Positions 49,033-57,675 of a stretch of 64,000 nucleotides of DNA are shown here, piece after piece (position 1 is the first letter of the stretch; each line of letters opens with the position of its first letter). A model generated the notes under the pieces. The model did not search any database and was not told where the DNA came from. It saw only the letters and a list, made by a program, of their open reading frames with translations. This stretch comes from an uncultured Bacteroides sp. Its GTDB lineage: Bacteria > Bacteroidota > Bacteroidia > Bacteroidales > Bacteroidaceae. The stretch lies in assembly GCA_902388495.1 (NCBI GenBank), contig CABMPP010000017.1, positions 1-64,000 of the forward strand, in the 5' to 3' direction. A program made the position numbers and the translations under genes.

Positions 49033-49893
49033 CTACTTATTGCTGCCTATTGTCCAAATCAGGTTTACGCCCACCTGCGTGGGGCCGAAGAAGTTCTTCG
49101 TTTTATCCCGGTCTTTGTAGACACGCACTCCCTCGGTCAGCCCGAAGCTGTCGTAGTCGGAGCGGACGTAGCCCAGCCCGAGATTGAAATCCACCGAGAA
49201 GCTGCGCGAGAGGAATAACTGGTAACCCACCGCCAGCCCGGCACTCCACAGCGAGCCCTGATAGCCCGTGTCTTTTGAACAGAGGCTACCCAGCGGGTAT
49301 TTATAGAGGTTGTATTCGCCATAGCTGCCCGACACGCCTGCGTACAGACGACGGTCGCGGAGCAGATACCAACGCACTTCGGGATTGAGGAGCCACATCT
49401 TCTGCACTTTGTCGTGTTCGCCGCCCCATCGTGCGAGGCTGCCGTCCAGCTTCACGCCAATGTCAGAGTTTATACGCCACTCCACACCGAGAGTGGGTAG
49501 CAGCATGGCATCATACAACACGTTAGTGCGCACGGCAAAGCGGTAAGTTTGTAGGTCGGCGGCAGATGCAGGCACGATTTCCGTTGCCGCTTCGTGCTCC
49601 GGTTTCTCTGTCGGTTCCTTTGCCGACTCCTTTGTCGGCTCCTTTGCCGGTTCAGCGTTTTTATCTTCCGCCACCGGAACGGGTATCTCTTCGGCTGCGA
49701 TGCGGTTGCGGTATTCGTCCACCAGTGAGTAAAGGCGCGTCAATTCCGTCTCATTGGCTTTCAGGAAAAACATATCCTCTCCCACCCGGAAACGGAACGT
49801 CAAAACCGTATCCGCTACCGTTTGTGCAGCCGATACGCCGATTGTCAATAGCCCGAATACGGGCAATAGCAGTAATTTACAGAATGTTTTCAT
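49033..49893 (-). CDS. DUF3575 outer-membrane protein (286 aa)
   Basis: A signal peptide (MKTFCKLLLLPVFGLLTIGV) is followed by an N-terminal domain and a low-complexity linker rich in Glu-Pro-Lys (AKEPTKESAKEPTEKPE). The C-terminal DUF3575 beta barrel (about 110-286) has 'VRTNVLYDAMLLPTLGVEWR', 'LNPEVRWYLLRDRRLYAG' and 'GLAVGYQLFLSRSFSVDFNL'. DUF3575 genes often begin Mfa-type fimbrial operons in Bacteroides. It is the first gene of this locus, divergent from the regulators. Confidence 0.88.
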   Translation of the reverse strand: MKTFCKLLLLPVFGLLTIGVSAAQTVADTVLTFRFRVGEDMFFLKANETELTRLYSLVDEYRNRIAAEEIPVPVAEDKNAEPAKEPTKESAKEPTEKPEHEAATEIVPASAADLQTYRFAVRTNVLYDAMLLPTLGVEWRINSDIGVKLDGSLARWGGEHDKVQKMWLLNPEVRWYLLRDRRLYAGVSGSYGEYNLYKYPLGSLCSKDTGYQGSLWSAGLAVGYQLFLSRSFSVDFNLGLGYVRSDYDSFGLTEGVRVYKDRDKTKNFFGPTQVGVNLIWTIGSNK

Positions 49894-50064
49894 ATACTTG
49901 GTATTATAGTTATTAGCCTGCTTGTGTAAATCATTTTATCAAAAAAGCGCATCAGGCTTCCTGTCATTCATTGCTCCTGTCAAACTTCAAGCAGCCGGCT
50001 CGTTTATCCATTAACAAAAGTAAATCAATATAAAATGAAGTTAGTGCCAATTCGTAAAAATCCA

Positions 50065-50112
50065 TTAGGACAGATTGTACGCAGGCCTATTTTTCTTTAG
50101 GACAAATCGTAA
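50065..50112. promoter_or_regulatory. Two 16-base direct repeats, 32 bp apart
   Basis: TTAGGACAGATTGTAC (50065-50080) and TTAGGACAAATCGTAA (50097-50112) are spaced by 32 bases, close to three helical turns. A half copy AATTCGTAAAAA lies at 50050. They sit between the DUF3575 gene and the membrane regulators, so they may be the regulator's binding site. Confidence 0.55.
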
Positions 50113-50181
50113 AAGGCTTGCAAAAAGGTAAAAAACGGCACTTTTCGAGGAATAAACCCTGCTTTTTTGATGGAAATATCC

Positions 50182-50189
50182 TAAATTTG
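50182..50189 (+). promoter_or_regulatory. -7 box before the regulator gene
   Basis: TAAATTTG matches TAnnTTTG, only four bases before the ATG at 50194. The transcript would start at about that ATG, which makes it leaderless or shifts the true start to 50218 or 50224. No good -33 box. Confidence 0.5.
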
Positions 50190-50193
50190 CGTT

Positions 50194-51438
50194 ATGGATA
50201 TGATTACAACATATAACATGGCTATGGCTACGCTTATCCCGGCCTTTTCATCCATAGCCTGTGGTATTCTGGTTGCTTTTGCATTGCAGGACTGCCTGAC
50301 ATGGGAAGAACGGAAGTTAAAAAAAATCGTATTCACCTACTTCTTCGTCGAGGGCATAGCCTGGTGCATCACTTTCTTCTACCCGTTCTGCCCGTCGGTG
50401 TTTGTTTGCCTGAATACGCCCTGCCTGCTGTCGTACACTTTAATATCTGTATTTTTCTTCCGGGTCATCCGCTACCTGACCCGGCAGGGACAGCCCGAGA
50501 ATTTCCCGTCGATACATTATTGGTTGCCCGGCGCGCTGGCGGCTGCCATGCTGGTATGGTCGTTCTTCATCCCTTTCGATGTGCAGGTGGAGATAGTCCG
50601 CGGCAAAGCGCTTGTGTTTCCGCAGGGATATGAAGCTTATGCCCGCTTCTTCACGTCCAAACTTCCTTTGCGCCTGCTCTTCGGAGTGGTTTATTATGCC
50701 CTTACCATAGGCGTGCTGACGGCCTACTACCGGAAAACGGATAAGCAGGCATCGATACGTAAACCGGCTGGGTGGGTGCTGTTTCTGGTCGCTATTTCCA
50801 TTTCCTCGCTGTTTTCTTCCTTACTGCCTTGCTTTAAGCCGCGGGCCGAAATACTGTATTCCCCCTGGACTTTGCTAATCACCGCGAGCATCTCCGTAAA
50901 TCAGATATTGCTTACCTACCATATAATACGGCGTAAATATATGCTTTATTCCATACCTGCCGTCGTGACGGAAACAGCAGCGGCAGCAGAACCACAGACA
51001 GAGCCGCGCCGCCGCCGTCATTCCGGCGAGCTGAACCGGAGCCGTTTCGAGCATTTTATCCGGGACAGGAAACCTTACTTGAACCCGGATTACAAAATAA
51101 CCAATCTCGTGGAAGACCTGGACGTGAACCGCACGATGCTCTCGGCCTTTATCAACCGGACCTATGGCGTTAATTTCAACCGTTATCTGAACCGCCGGCG
51201 ACTGAAAGAGCTTGAACAGCTCCGTTTGCAGCCTGCCAACCAAGGCAAAAGCATCAGTTCGCTGATAGACAAGGTGGGATTTAAGGATTTCCGCAATTAC
51301 ACGCGGGCAGCGGCAGCGGAACGCGGGAGTGCCGCTGCCGGAAAGACGGAACGCCGGACTGCTGCCACCGGCGAGGCCACCCGCCGCGGGAAAGAAGTGA
51401 CTGCCCCCGCCCGCCAAAAGAAAGGAGGAACTGAATGA
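50194..51438 (+). CDS. Membrane-anchored AraC-family regulator 1 (414 aa)
   Basis: The first 245 residues contain about seven hydrophobic helices, for example 'LIPAFSSIACGILVAFALQD' and 'LRLLFGVVYYALTIGVLTAY'. The cytoplasmic C-terminus (about 275-370) is an AraC-type DNA-binding domain with 'RFEHFIRDRKPYLNPDYKIT', 'NLVEDLDVNRTMLSAFINR' and 'SISSLIDKVGFKDFRNYTRA'. A Lys/Arg/Ala-rich tail follows. The 4-base overlap with the next gene shows coupling. It probably senses a membrane signal and controls the fimbrial loci beside it. Confidence 0.82.
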   Translation: MDMITTYNMAMATLIPAFSSIACGILVAFALQDCLTWEERKLKKIVFTYFFVEGIAWCITFFYPFCPSVFVCLNTPCLLSYTLISVFFFRVIRYLTRQGQPENFPSIHYWLPGALAAAMLVWSFFIPFDVQVEIVRGKALVFPQGYEAYARFFTSKLPLRLLFGVVYYALTIGVLTAYYRKTDKQASIRKPAGWVLFLVAISISSLFSSLLPCFKPRAEILYSPWTLLITASISVNQILLTYHIIRRKYMLYSIPAVVTETAAAAEPQTEPRRRRHSGELNRSRFEHFIRDRKPYLNPDYKITNLVEDLDVNRTMLSAFINRTYGVNFNRYLNRRRLKELEQLRLQPANQGKSISSLIDKVGFKDFRNYTRAAAAERGSAAAGKTERRTAATGEATRRGKEVTAPARQKKGGTE

Positions 51439-52553
51439 CGACGGACATGAAACTGATAGAAGCGTTCGCCTTCTCCGCACCTATCATCTGCGCGGTGATA
51501 TGCATGGTGATGATGCTGATGGACGCCCGCGCAAGCCTGCATAACCCGTTGGAAAAGCGGTTGCGTACGTTTCTGGCCCTTGCCTATCTTGTTTCATCGC
51601 TGGGATGGCTGGGGATGGTGTTTTATGTACTCAGCCCCCGCACTTTTGCATCTTATTATACGGTGTTCATACTGGCGCTTATGCTCGACCAGGTCATGAT
51701 TTACCGGTTCGTCTCCCTTATCACGAATACGGGCGGACGGCGCAAGTTCAACCGCCTGCATCTGGTAATCCCCCTTTTTCTCACGGCTGTGTCGGTCGTT
51801 AATGCCATTTTGGTTCCAGTAGAGCAGCAAGTAAGGCTTATTTACAATGATACCGGTTCCGGTACATGGTTTCGGATTACATACGTAACAACGACCATCC
51901 TCTTCGTCGTTTACAACTCCCTGTATCCTGCATTAAATTTGCGGAATATACACCGGTACAGGCTGTTTATCGTGAATTATTCCGCCGACGCTTACAGTAC
52001 CTCCCTCGGCTGGCTGACTTTTATACAGATACTCATACTGATTACCGTCCCGCTTCCCTTAGCCGGTCTTCTGATAGGCATTCCCGCCACCGCAATCAGT
52101 TATCTCGTATTGCTGGGGGCCTTGTCTTATTTTATAAATTATCTCATTCTGTGCTATAACCTGCTGAATAATAACTATCTTATCATCCAGACAGATACTG
52201 CGGAACCGGATATGCCTGCCGTGGCAACGCCCCTTGACCGCAAGCATTTCGAGCGTTATCTGCGCGACAAGAAACCCTATCTTGACCCCAAACTGCGCAT
52301 AACCGACCTGGTCACCGTGCTCCATACGAACCGCAGCTATCTTTCCGGCTTTATCAACAAGGAATACAACATGAATTTCTGTAGCCTGATTAACTGTTGC
52401 CGGCTGGAAGAACTCGACCGGCTGCGTTTGCAATCCTCCAATGCTGAAAAAAACAACATGGATTTAGTGTTGATGGCGGGATTCAGCAGCTACCGGAGTT
52501 ATCTCCGGGCAAAGAGCGAACAGGACGAAATGAGGTTGTTGAAGGTGTTTTGA
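51435..52553 (+). CDS. Membrane-anchored AraC-family regulator 2 (372 aa)
   Basis: This is a paralogue of the preceding gene: a hydrophobic N-terminal half with about seven helices ('PIICAVICMVMMLMDA', 'LGWLTFIQILILITVPLPLA'), then an AraC-type domain, 'HFERYLRDKKPYLDPKLRIT', 'DLVTVLHTNRSYLSGFINKE' and 'LVLMAGFSSYRSYLRAK'. The second helix-turn-helix is well kept. Start ATG overlaps the stop of the first gene (ATGA). Two adjacent regulators may act as a pair, perhaps as heterodimer. Confidence 0.82.
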   Translation: MTTDMKLIEAFAFSAPIICAVICMVMMLMDARASLHNPLEKRLRTFLALAYLVSSLGWLGMVFYVLSPRTFASYYTVFILALMLDQVMIYRFVSLITNTGGRRKFNRLHLVIPLFLTAVSVVNAILVPVEQQVRLIYNDTGSGTWFRITYVTTTILFVVYNSLYPALNLRNIHRYRLFIVNYSADAYSTSLGWLTFIQILILITVPLPLAGLLIGIPATAISYLVLLGALSYFINYLILCYNLLNNNYLIIQTDTAEPDMPAVATPLDRKHFERYLRDKKPYLDPKLRITDLVTVLHTNRSYLSGFINKEYNMNFCSLINCCRLEELDRLRLQSSNAEKNNMDLVLMAGFSSYRSYLRAKSEQDEMRLLKVF

Positions 52554-52639
52554 ATGATAAGATTATTAATTCACAAACCTTTTATGGAACTGAGAAATAC
52601 TTTGGATATAACAAACTAAATTCTCTGTAGTAGATTATT

Positions 52640-52730
52640 ATTCGTTCGATAATTGTTCTTCTTTCGTTCGACAGTTGTCATCTATTCGTTCGACATATGT
52701 CGAACGAATAGATGACAACTGTCGAACGAA
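52640..52730. repeat. 22-bp repeats ending in a 68-bp perfect palindrome
   Basis: Three copies of TTCGTTCGA with a 22-base period start at 52641, 52663 and 52685. The last two and their inverted copies form a perfect palindrome, arms 52663-52696 and 52697-52730, without a loop. It lies between convergent genes and is followed by TTTTT, so it may also stop transcription from both sides. Confidence 0.9.
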
Positions 52731-52835
52731 TAGTTTTTAGTATTTGTGCCATTAATTCCTTTCTTCTTACCGGATTCTTGTTCCTTATGTATGTTTTATC
52801 TGTTTGGGTACAACAAAAGGCAATGGCTGTGATGT

Positions 52836-53306
52836 TCAGATATGGATGCCGTAGTTCTGCTTCACTTCGTCCATTACGAATACGCTTTCCAGGGAGCCGA
52901 GGCTTTCGATGCTGCCCAGCACGTTCAGGATGAACTCCTGGTAATACTTCATGTTGGGGGCATGGATTTTCAGCAGATAGTCGAAGCTGCCTGATATGTT
53001 GTAGCATTCGGTCACTTCGGGGATATCTTGTATGATGCGGGTGAATTCGGCGGCGATGTCACGGTTCATCCGGCGCAGCTTCACGTTGCAGAAGACGACG
53101 AAACCCTGGTTCAGTTTTTCAGCATCCAGCACGGCGATGTACTTCTTGATGTAACCGCCATTCTCCAGTCGTTTCAGCCGTTCGAAGACGGGGGTGGATG
53201 AGAGGCTCACTTGCGAGGCAAGTTCCTTGACGGTCAGCCGCGCGTTTTGCTGCAAAGTCCGGAGTATTTGCAGGTCTACATGATCTAATTTCCCTGAGGT
53301 GTCCAT
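52836..53306 (-). CDS. Lrp/AsnC-family transcription regulator (156 aa)
   Basis: The 156-residue protein begins MDTSGKLDHVDLQILRTLQQ and has the AsnC helix-turn-helix 'TVKELASQVSLSSTPVFERL' followed by the RAM ligand domain with 'VVFCNVKLRRMNRDIAAEFT' and 'EVTECYNISGSFDYLLKIHA'. Length and layout match the family. It is divergent from an O-acetylhomoserine sulfhydrylase gene and may control it in response to an amino acid. Confidence 0.93.
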   Translation of the reverse strand: MDTSGKLDHVDLQILRTLQQNARLTVKELASQVSLSSTPVFERLKRLENGGYIKKYIAVLDAEKLNQGFVVFCNVKLRRMNRDIAAEFTRIIQDIPEVTECYNISGSFDYLLKIHAPNMKYYQEFILNVLGSIESLGSLESVFVMDEVKQNYGIHI

Positions 53307-53370
53307 AATAAATGTACTATTGGTTTGCTTTGATTTTGCAGAAGACTGCCTGTCTGCTGCAAGGTTGGGG

Positions 53371-53378
53371 CAAAAGTA
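53371..53378 (-). promoter_or_regulatory. -7 box of the Lrp-type gene
   Basis: TACTTTTG on the minus strand matches TAnnTTTG and gives a leader of about 60 bases before 53306. Confidence 0.5.
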
Positions 53379-53491
53379 TATATAAAAACGGAATAATATT
53401 CTTTAAGGTAGTTGTTTTTGGCATCGCGGCAGTGCTTTTGTTCCATAAGGGGAGGGCGGAATAGGAATATTTTCCGTATTTCGGCTATATA

Positions 53492-53522
53492 TTGGTCGTT
53501 ATCCCTGCGGTATGTAATTTTG
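53492..53522 (+). promoter_or_regulatory. Promoter of the sulfhydrylase gene
   Basis: TTGG (53492-53495), 19 bases, then TAATTTTG (53515-53522). The -7 box is exact, the -33 box partial. The gene starts 45 bases downstream. Confidence 0.6.
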
Positions 53523-53566
53523 CCACCACGAAAGCAAATGAATTACTAACTAAAAAAGGAATGAAT

Positions 53567-54856
53567 ATGGAAACGAAGAAATTACACTTTGAGACTTTGC
53601 AACTTCATGTTGGACAAGAGCAGCCGGACCCGGCAACCGATGCACGTGCAGTGCCCATTTATCAGACTACCTCTTATGTGTTCCGCAACTCGCAGCATGC
53701 AGCCGACCGCTTCGGCCTGCGCGATGCCGGCAACATCTACGGGCGTCTGACCAATTCTACACAAGGCGTGTTCGAGCAACGTGTGGCAGCTCTCGAGGGC
53801 GGTGTGGCAGGACTTGCCGTGGCATCGGGTGCGGCAGCCGTTACTTATGCTTTGCAGAATATCTTGAGTGCGGGCGACCACATTGTTGCTGCCGACAATC
53901 TCTACGGTGGTTCTTTCAACCTGATCACGCATACGCTGGCGTCTCAGGGAATCAGCAATACGATTGTCAACGTCAATGATACGGAGGCACTCGAAGCAGC
54001 CATACAGCCCAACACGAAAGTGGTTTATGCAGAAACCTTCGGTAATCCGAACTCCGATGTGACTGATATAGATGCTGTGGCCGAGGTAGCCCACCGCCAC
54101 CATATTCCTCTGATTATAGACAATACGTTTGGTACTCCTTTTCTGATTCGTCCGATTGAGCACGGGGCGGATATCGTGGTCCACTCCGCCACTAAATTCA
54201 TTGGCGGTCACGGTTCCAGCCTGGGTGGTGTCATCGTAGATGGAGGCCGGTTCGACTGGAAGGCCAATGCCGATAAGTTCCCCACGCTGGCCAAGCCCGA
54301 TCCCAGTTACCACGGGGCTGTTTTTGCAGATGTGGCCGGAGTGGCGGCGTTTGTCACCCGTATTCGTGCCGTGATTCTGCGCGACACCGGGGCGACGATT
54401 TCTCCGTTCAATGCTTTCATCCTGTTGCAGGGCTTGGAAACGCTGTCGCTACGTGTAGAGCGCCATGTGGAGAATGCGCTGAAAGTGGTGGACTATCTGG
54501 AGAAGCATCCGAAAGTGGCTCGGGTGAACCATCCGTCACTGCCCGGACATCCTGATCATGAACTCTATAAGAAGTACTTTCCTCAGGGTGCGGGCAGCAT
54601 CTTTACGTTCGAGATAAAGGGTGGGCAGGAAGCGGCGTGGAAGTTTATCGATGCGCTGGAGATCTTCTCGCTGCTGGCCAATGTGGCGGATGTGAAGAGC
54701 CTTGTGATCCATCCTTATACCACCACTCATTCGCAAATGAGTGCGGAGGAACTGGAACAGCAGCGCATCACGCCCTCTACCGTGCGGCTTTCGATTGGTA
54801 CCGAGCACGTAGACGATATCCTTGCGGACTTGGAGCAGGCGCTGGCTAAGGTCTGA
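53567..54856 (+). CDS. metY: O-acetylhomoserine sulfhydrylase (430 aa)
   Basis: The protein starts METKKLHFETLQLHVGQEQP, typical of MetY, and has the PLP site 'VVHSATKFIGGHGSSLGG' with its lysine near residue 209. It also has 'GNIYGRLTNSTQGVFEQRVA' and 'YAETFGNPNSDVTDIDAVAE', all typical of Cys/Met metabolism enzymes. MetY makes homocysteine from O-acetylhomoserine and sulfide in methionine synthesis. AAGGA lies six bases before the chosen ATG; the ATG at 53561 is an alternative. The upstream in-frame start at 53492 would lie in the promoter. Confidence 0.92.
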   Translation: METKKLHFETLQLHVGQEQPDPATDARAVPIYQTTSYVFRNSQHAADRFGLRDAGNIYGRLTNSTQGVFEQRVAALEGGVAGLAVASGAAAVTYALQNILSAGDHIVAADNLYGGSFNLITHTLASQGISNTIVNVNDTEALEAAIQPNTKVVYAETFGNPNSDVTDIDAVAEVAHRHHIPLIIDNTFGTPFLIRPIEHGADIVVHSATKFIGGHGSSLGGVIVDGGRFDWKANADKFPTLAKPDPSYHGAVFADVAGVAAFVTRIRAVILRDTGATISPFNAFILLQGLETLSLRVERHVENALKVVDYLEKHPKVARVNHPSLPGHPDHELYKKYFPQGAGSIFTFEIKGGQEAAWKFIDALEIFSLLANVADVKSLVIHPYTTTHSQMSAEELEQQRITPSTVRLSIGTEHVDDILADLEQALAKV

Positions 54857-54941
54857 TTTATGATGACTTACTATATATTATGCGAATCGGGAGGTGAGAT
54901 TAACTCCGTTTCCGGACAGGTTATGAGCAAGAGTATCTCAA

Positions 54942-55102
54942 ACTCCTCCGCCTGAACCAACGGTCGGCGAAGCCAAAGGGGAGGTGCCCGTAGGGCGGAG
55001 GGGTTTTACATCCGCAGGGGCTTATGTATTGCAAAGTTACTCTCTGCTTATGTAAGACCCCCTCCCCCCCTACGGGGTACTCCCCCTTTCAGGCGGGAGA
55101 GT
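54942..55102. repeat. Dispersed hairpin repeat, copy 7
   Basis: Same orientation and arms as copy 1, including AACCAACGGTCGGCGAAGCC, with a CCGTAGGGCGGAGGGG middle. It lies between the sulfhydrylase gene and a fimbrillin gene, the only copy that borders a metabolic gene. Confidence 0.8.
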
Positions 55103-55209
55103 TTGAGATACTCATGTTTATCATTTCATTCATTTCCAGTCCCGTTATGAATCTGCTTTGGCGGCAGGGCGTGCCCGACAGGGGGAGGCACGCCTACCGC
55201 CGAAGGCGT

Positions 55210-56148
55210 TTAGTCGGCATAGACCGGACCTTGTGTCACCGTTTCCCACTTCGTAATGGTGCCGGTGGCTTGCACGCCGGTGCGGGTGAGGATGACTTCG
55301 TAGATATACTCCTTGCCGGACTCGAACTCAACGGGGTCTACGTCCCATGTGTAGGTCTCGCTGCCGATGGTGAAGGTGACCGTGAGCTGGTTGGCGCCGT
55401 AGTTGGCGGGGATAATGACGGCATCGAACGTGGCTAGGGCACCGGTAGTTGGGGTGGTGGCACGGCGGGGAGTGATGTCAGCTACCGTGGACGGGGTGCC
55501 GAGCGAGCCGTCCTTCACCGAGAAGGTGGTGGCGGTATTCATGCCGTGGATGGTGACGATGGCGTCGTCCAGGCTGGTGTAGCCGGTGTTGGCTTCGGCG
55601 GTGCAGTTCATGGTGAGCTTGGCCAGGCAGTGGGCGAAGACGAGCGGGATGGGGGTGTCGGCATTGGCGTCTTTGGTGTAGCCGGCGCTGGTGTTGTCGG
55701 ACGCTGCCCAAAGCATGTCGAAGGTGGACTGGGCGGACTGGTCGGTAGTGCTGACGGCGAGCGGGGCGTCGAGGGTGGCGCTGGTCTGGTAGGGGTAGTA
55801 GGCGATGAAGTCGACGGCGGAGTTGCTCATCGGGTAGTAGATTTCGCTGCCCAGGATGGGGTTGAAGACGCTACCGGCGGAGCCGATGGTGAACTTCTTG
55901 TTCGCGGCATTTTCGGCAATGGTGGTGGTGCCGTGGTCTACCATGAAGACGCCGATGGCATCGCCGTCGTTCCACATCGTGCCTGCGGCGCGGGTGTCGG
56001 GGTTGGCTACTACGGGCTGGCCTATGCCGGCGGTGAACTGGATGGGGTGCGGGCCGGAGGGTTGCGCGTCGTCGTTGGCATTGCATGATGCCAGGGCCAG
56101 GGTGGTGGCCAGGGCGATGGTGGCGGGGAAGAATCTGAGCTTTTTCAT
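55210..56148 (-). CDS. Fimbrillin-family lipoprotein (312 aa)
   Basis: The lipoprotein signal ends at Cys22 (LATTLALASCNANDD), and Arg53 in 'NPDTRAAGTMWNDG' is the likely proteolytic site. The domain has 'IGVFMVDHGTTTIAENAANK', 'SAVDFIAYYPYQTSATLD' and the ending 'TITKWETVTQGPVYAD'. It is closely related (by eye over half identical) to the 314-residue protein at 59090-60034. It is the last gene of its transcript, 89 bases after the DUF5119 gene. Probably a major shaft-type subunit. Confidence 0.88.
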   Translation of the reverse strand: MKKLRFFPATIALATTLALASCNANDDAQPSGPHPIQFTAGIGQPVVANPDTRAAGTMWNDGDAIGVFMVDHGTTTIAENAANKKFTIGSAGSVFNPILGSEIYYPMSNSAVDFIAYYPYQTSATLDAPLAVSTTDQSAQSTFDMLWAASDNTSAGYTKDANADTPIPLVFAHCLAKLTMNCTAEANTGYTSLDDAIVTIHGMNTATTFSVKDGSLGTPSTVADITPRRATTPTTGALATFDAVIIPANYGANQLTVTFTIGSETYTWDVDPVEFESGKEYIYEVILTRTGVQATGTITKWETVTQGPVYAD

Positions 56149-56237
56149 TTTGTTTACGTTTTAAATAATTAATCTATTTGAGTTATTTTTCGTTGTGTGT
56201 GCGGGGTGGGGGCATTGCTGCTCTCCCCGCGGGTATG

Positions 56238-57275
56238 TCAGTCGGCCGATACGGAGCCGCCTTTCACGGGTGTCCAGTCGCGGATGGTGGCGGTGAAGCC
56301 GGTGCCGAAGGGCGTTTCTACGATGGCGCCGGTCAGGGTGAGGGGCGTCTTCTTGTCGGCGTTGAAGCTGCTGAGGGCGGAGGTGAGGTCGCTGCCGGGG
56401 TTGCCGTCGGCGCCTTGCAGGGTGATGGCGGCGGGCTGGTCGTCCTCAAAGTAGATGCGGGCGTAGAGGCGTTGCTGTGGGCCGGCCGTGCCCAGCAGGC
56501 GGACGGTGGCGGACCACTTGCTGGCAGGGGAGCTGTCCGCGGGGCCGTCGGTAGGGCCGTCCGTGGGGCCGTCGGTGGTGTTGCCGTCCGTTTGCCGGCT
56601 GAAGTTGAGGGCTACGCAGGCGGGGGCGGAGTGCACGTCGGTATCTACATTCAGCATGGAGGCCACGCCTTCCAGATAGGCTTCGATGCGGGCGATGCGG
56701 GCCGCGGTACCGCCACTGGGCTCGATGAGGAGCGTGAGTTGGCGGACTTGCTGGCGCATGCGGGCGGTGAAGCTCTGGTCGGTGGCAGGCGCGGTGAGGG
56801 TGGCGCTGAGGGTGGAGGTGAAGAGCCATCCGGGCTGTGGCTGCACAAAGCGAAGGGAGCTACCTGCAGATACCTCGTCCGCCTCCACGGAGGCCGTGAA
56901 AGCCTTACCGCTGACGTCGGAGAGGAGGATGTGCTGCGGGGTGTTGAAGACGCGCAGCTGATATGTGCCGGGCTCGAAGAGCTGCGGCAGCATGAAGCTG
57001 GTGCCGCTGACGTTTATCGACGGGCCGTCCTGCACGGACACGGTGTAGGTCTCCGGCACTTCGATGCCCGCGGTGCGCTCTGTCCAGTCGGTCGTCAGGC
57101 TGAGGTGGGCGCTGGGGTCGTAGATGGGGTCATCTACGTGGCAGGCCGAGGGGAGCTGCATCAGCAGGAGGCCGAGGGCGGGAGCGATGAGGCGGCGAGC
57201 AACGGCCGTTCCCCGGGCTCGAAGGAGGACCGGGCGGGCGACGCGGCGACGGGGGGTAGTATTTCTTTGTTTCAT
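56238..57275 (-). CDS. DUF5119, FimB/Mfa2-like lipoprotein, copy 2 (345 aa)
   Basis: An extended Arg-rich N-terminus (MKQRNTTPRRRVARPVLLRA) leads into a signal with lipobox 'GLLLMQLPSACHVDDPIYD'. DUF5119 text follows: 'SLTTDWTERTAGIEVPETYT', 'RQQVRQLTLLIEPSGGTAAR' and 'VRLLGTAGPQQRLYARIYFE'. Near residue 225 is a low-complexity TDGPTDGPTDGP repeat absent from copy 1. A later start near the signal would give a more usual length. It is likely the anchor of the second fimbrial locus. Confidence 0.85.
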   Translation of the reverse strand: MKQRNTTPRRRVARPVLLRARGTAVARRLIAPALGLLLMQLPSACHVDDPIYDPSAHLSLTTDWTERTAGIEVPETYTVSVQDGPSINVSGTSFMLPQLFEPGTYQLRVFNTPQHILLSDVSGKAFTASVEADEVSAGSSLRFVQPQPGWLFTSTLSATLTAPATDQSFTARMRQQVRQLTLLIEPSGGTAARIARIEAYLEGVASMLNVDTDVHSAPACVALNFSRQTDGNTTDGPTDGPTDGPADSSPASKWSATVRLLGTAGPQQRLYARIYFEDDQPAAITLQGADGNPGSDLTSALSSFNADKKTPLTLTGAIVETPFGTGFTATIRDWTPVKGGSVSAD

Positions 57276-57330
57276 TTCTATCAGGTATTATATTAGTAAT
57301 GTTGTTTCCGCAATGGCGGGAGTATCTTAA

Positions 57331-57557
57331 TTCCTCCGCCTGAACCAACGGTCGGCGAAGCCAAAGGGGAGGTGGCCGAAGGCCGGAGGGGTCTCCCACT
57401 GACAGAGATCTTCCACTGACAGAGGTCTTCAGTTAGGCGGGGTCTTCAGTTAGGCGGAGTCTTCCATTAGGCGGGTTTTCCGTTGACGAGATTACTTCCG
57501 CGTGATGTGAGACCCCCTCCCCCCTTCGGGGTACTCCCCCTTTCAGGCGGGAGAGCC
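57331..57557. repeat. Dispersed hairpin repeat, copy 8
   Basis: The longest copy, same orientation. Its middle carries short direct repeats of GACAGAGATCTTCC and TTAGGCGG type between the two arms. It lies between the DUF5119 and DUF6261 genes. Confidence 0.8.
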
Positions 57558-57675
57558 GGGATAGTGCTGCTTGCTGCGGAGGAGAAGGGATGCTTCGCTT
57601 CGCTCTGCATAACGGCATCGGTGGGAGAGCCGGGATAGTGCTGCCGAGAGAGCCGGAGCAGCCTTAGCCTCCCCC

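Noticed and set aside
56178..57296. Rightward 372-codon Gly/Ala/Arg-rich frame
   Set aside because: Shadow of the DUF5119 gene in G+C-rich DNA, where stop codons are rare on both strands. The same holds for 41562-42095, 42618-43487, 45855-46793, 47257-48006, 58973-60016 and 61299-62009.
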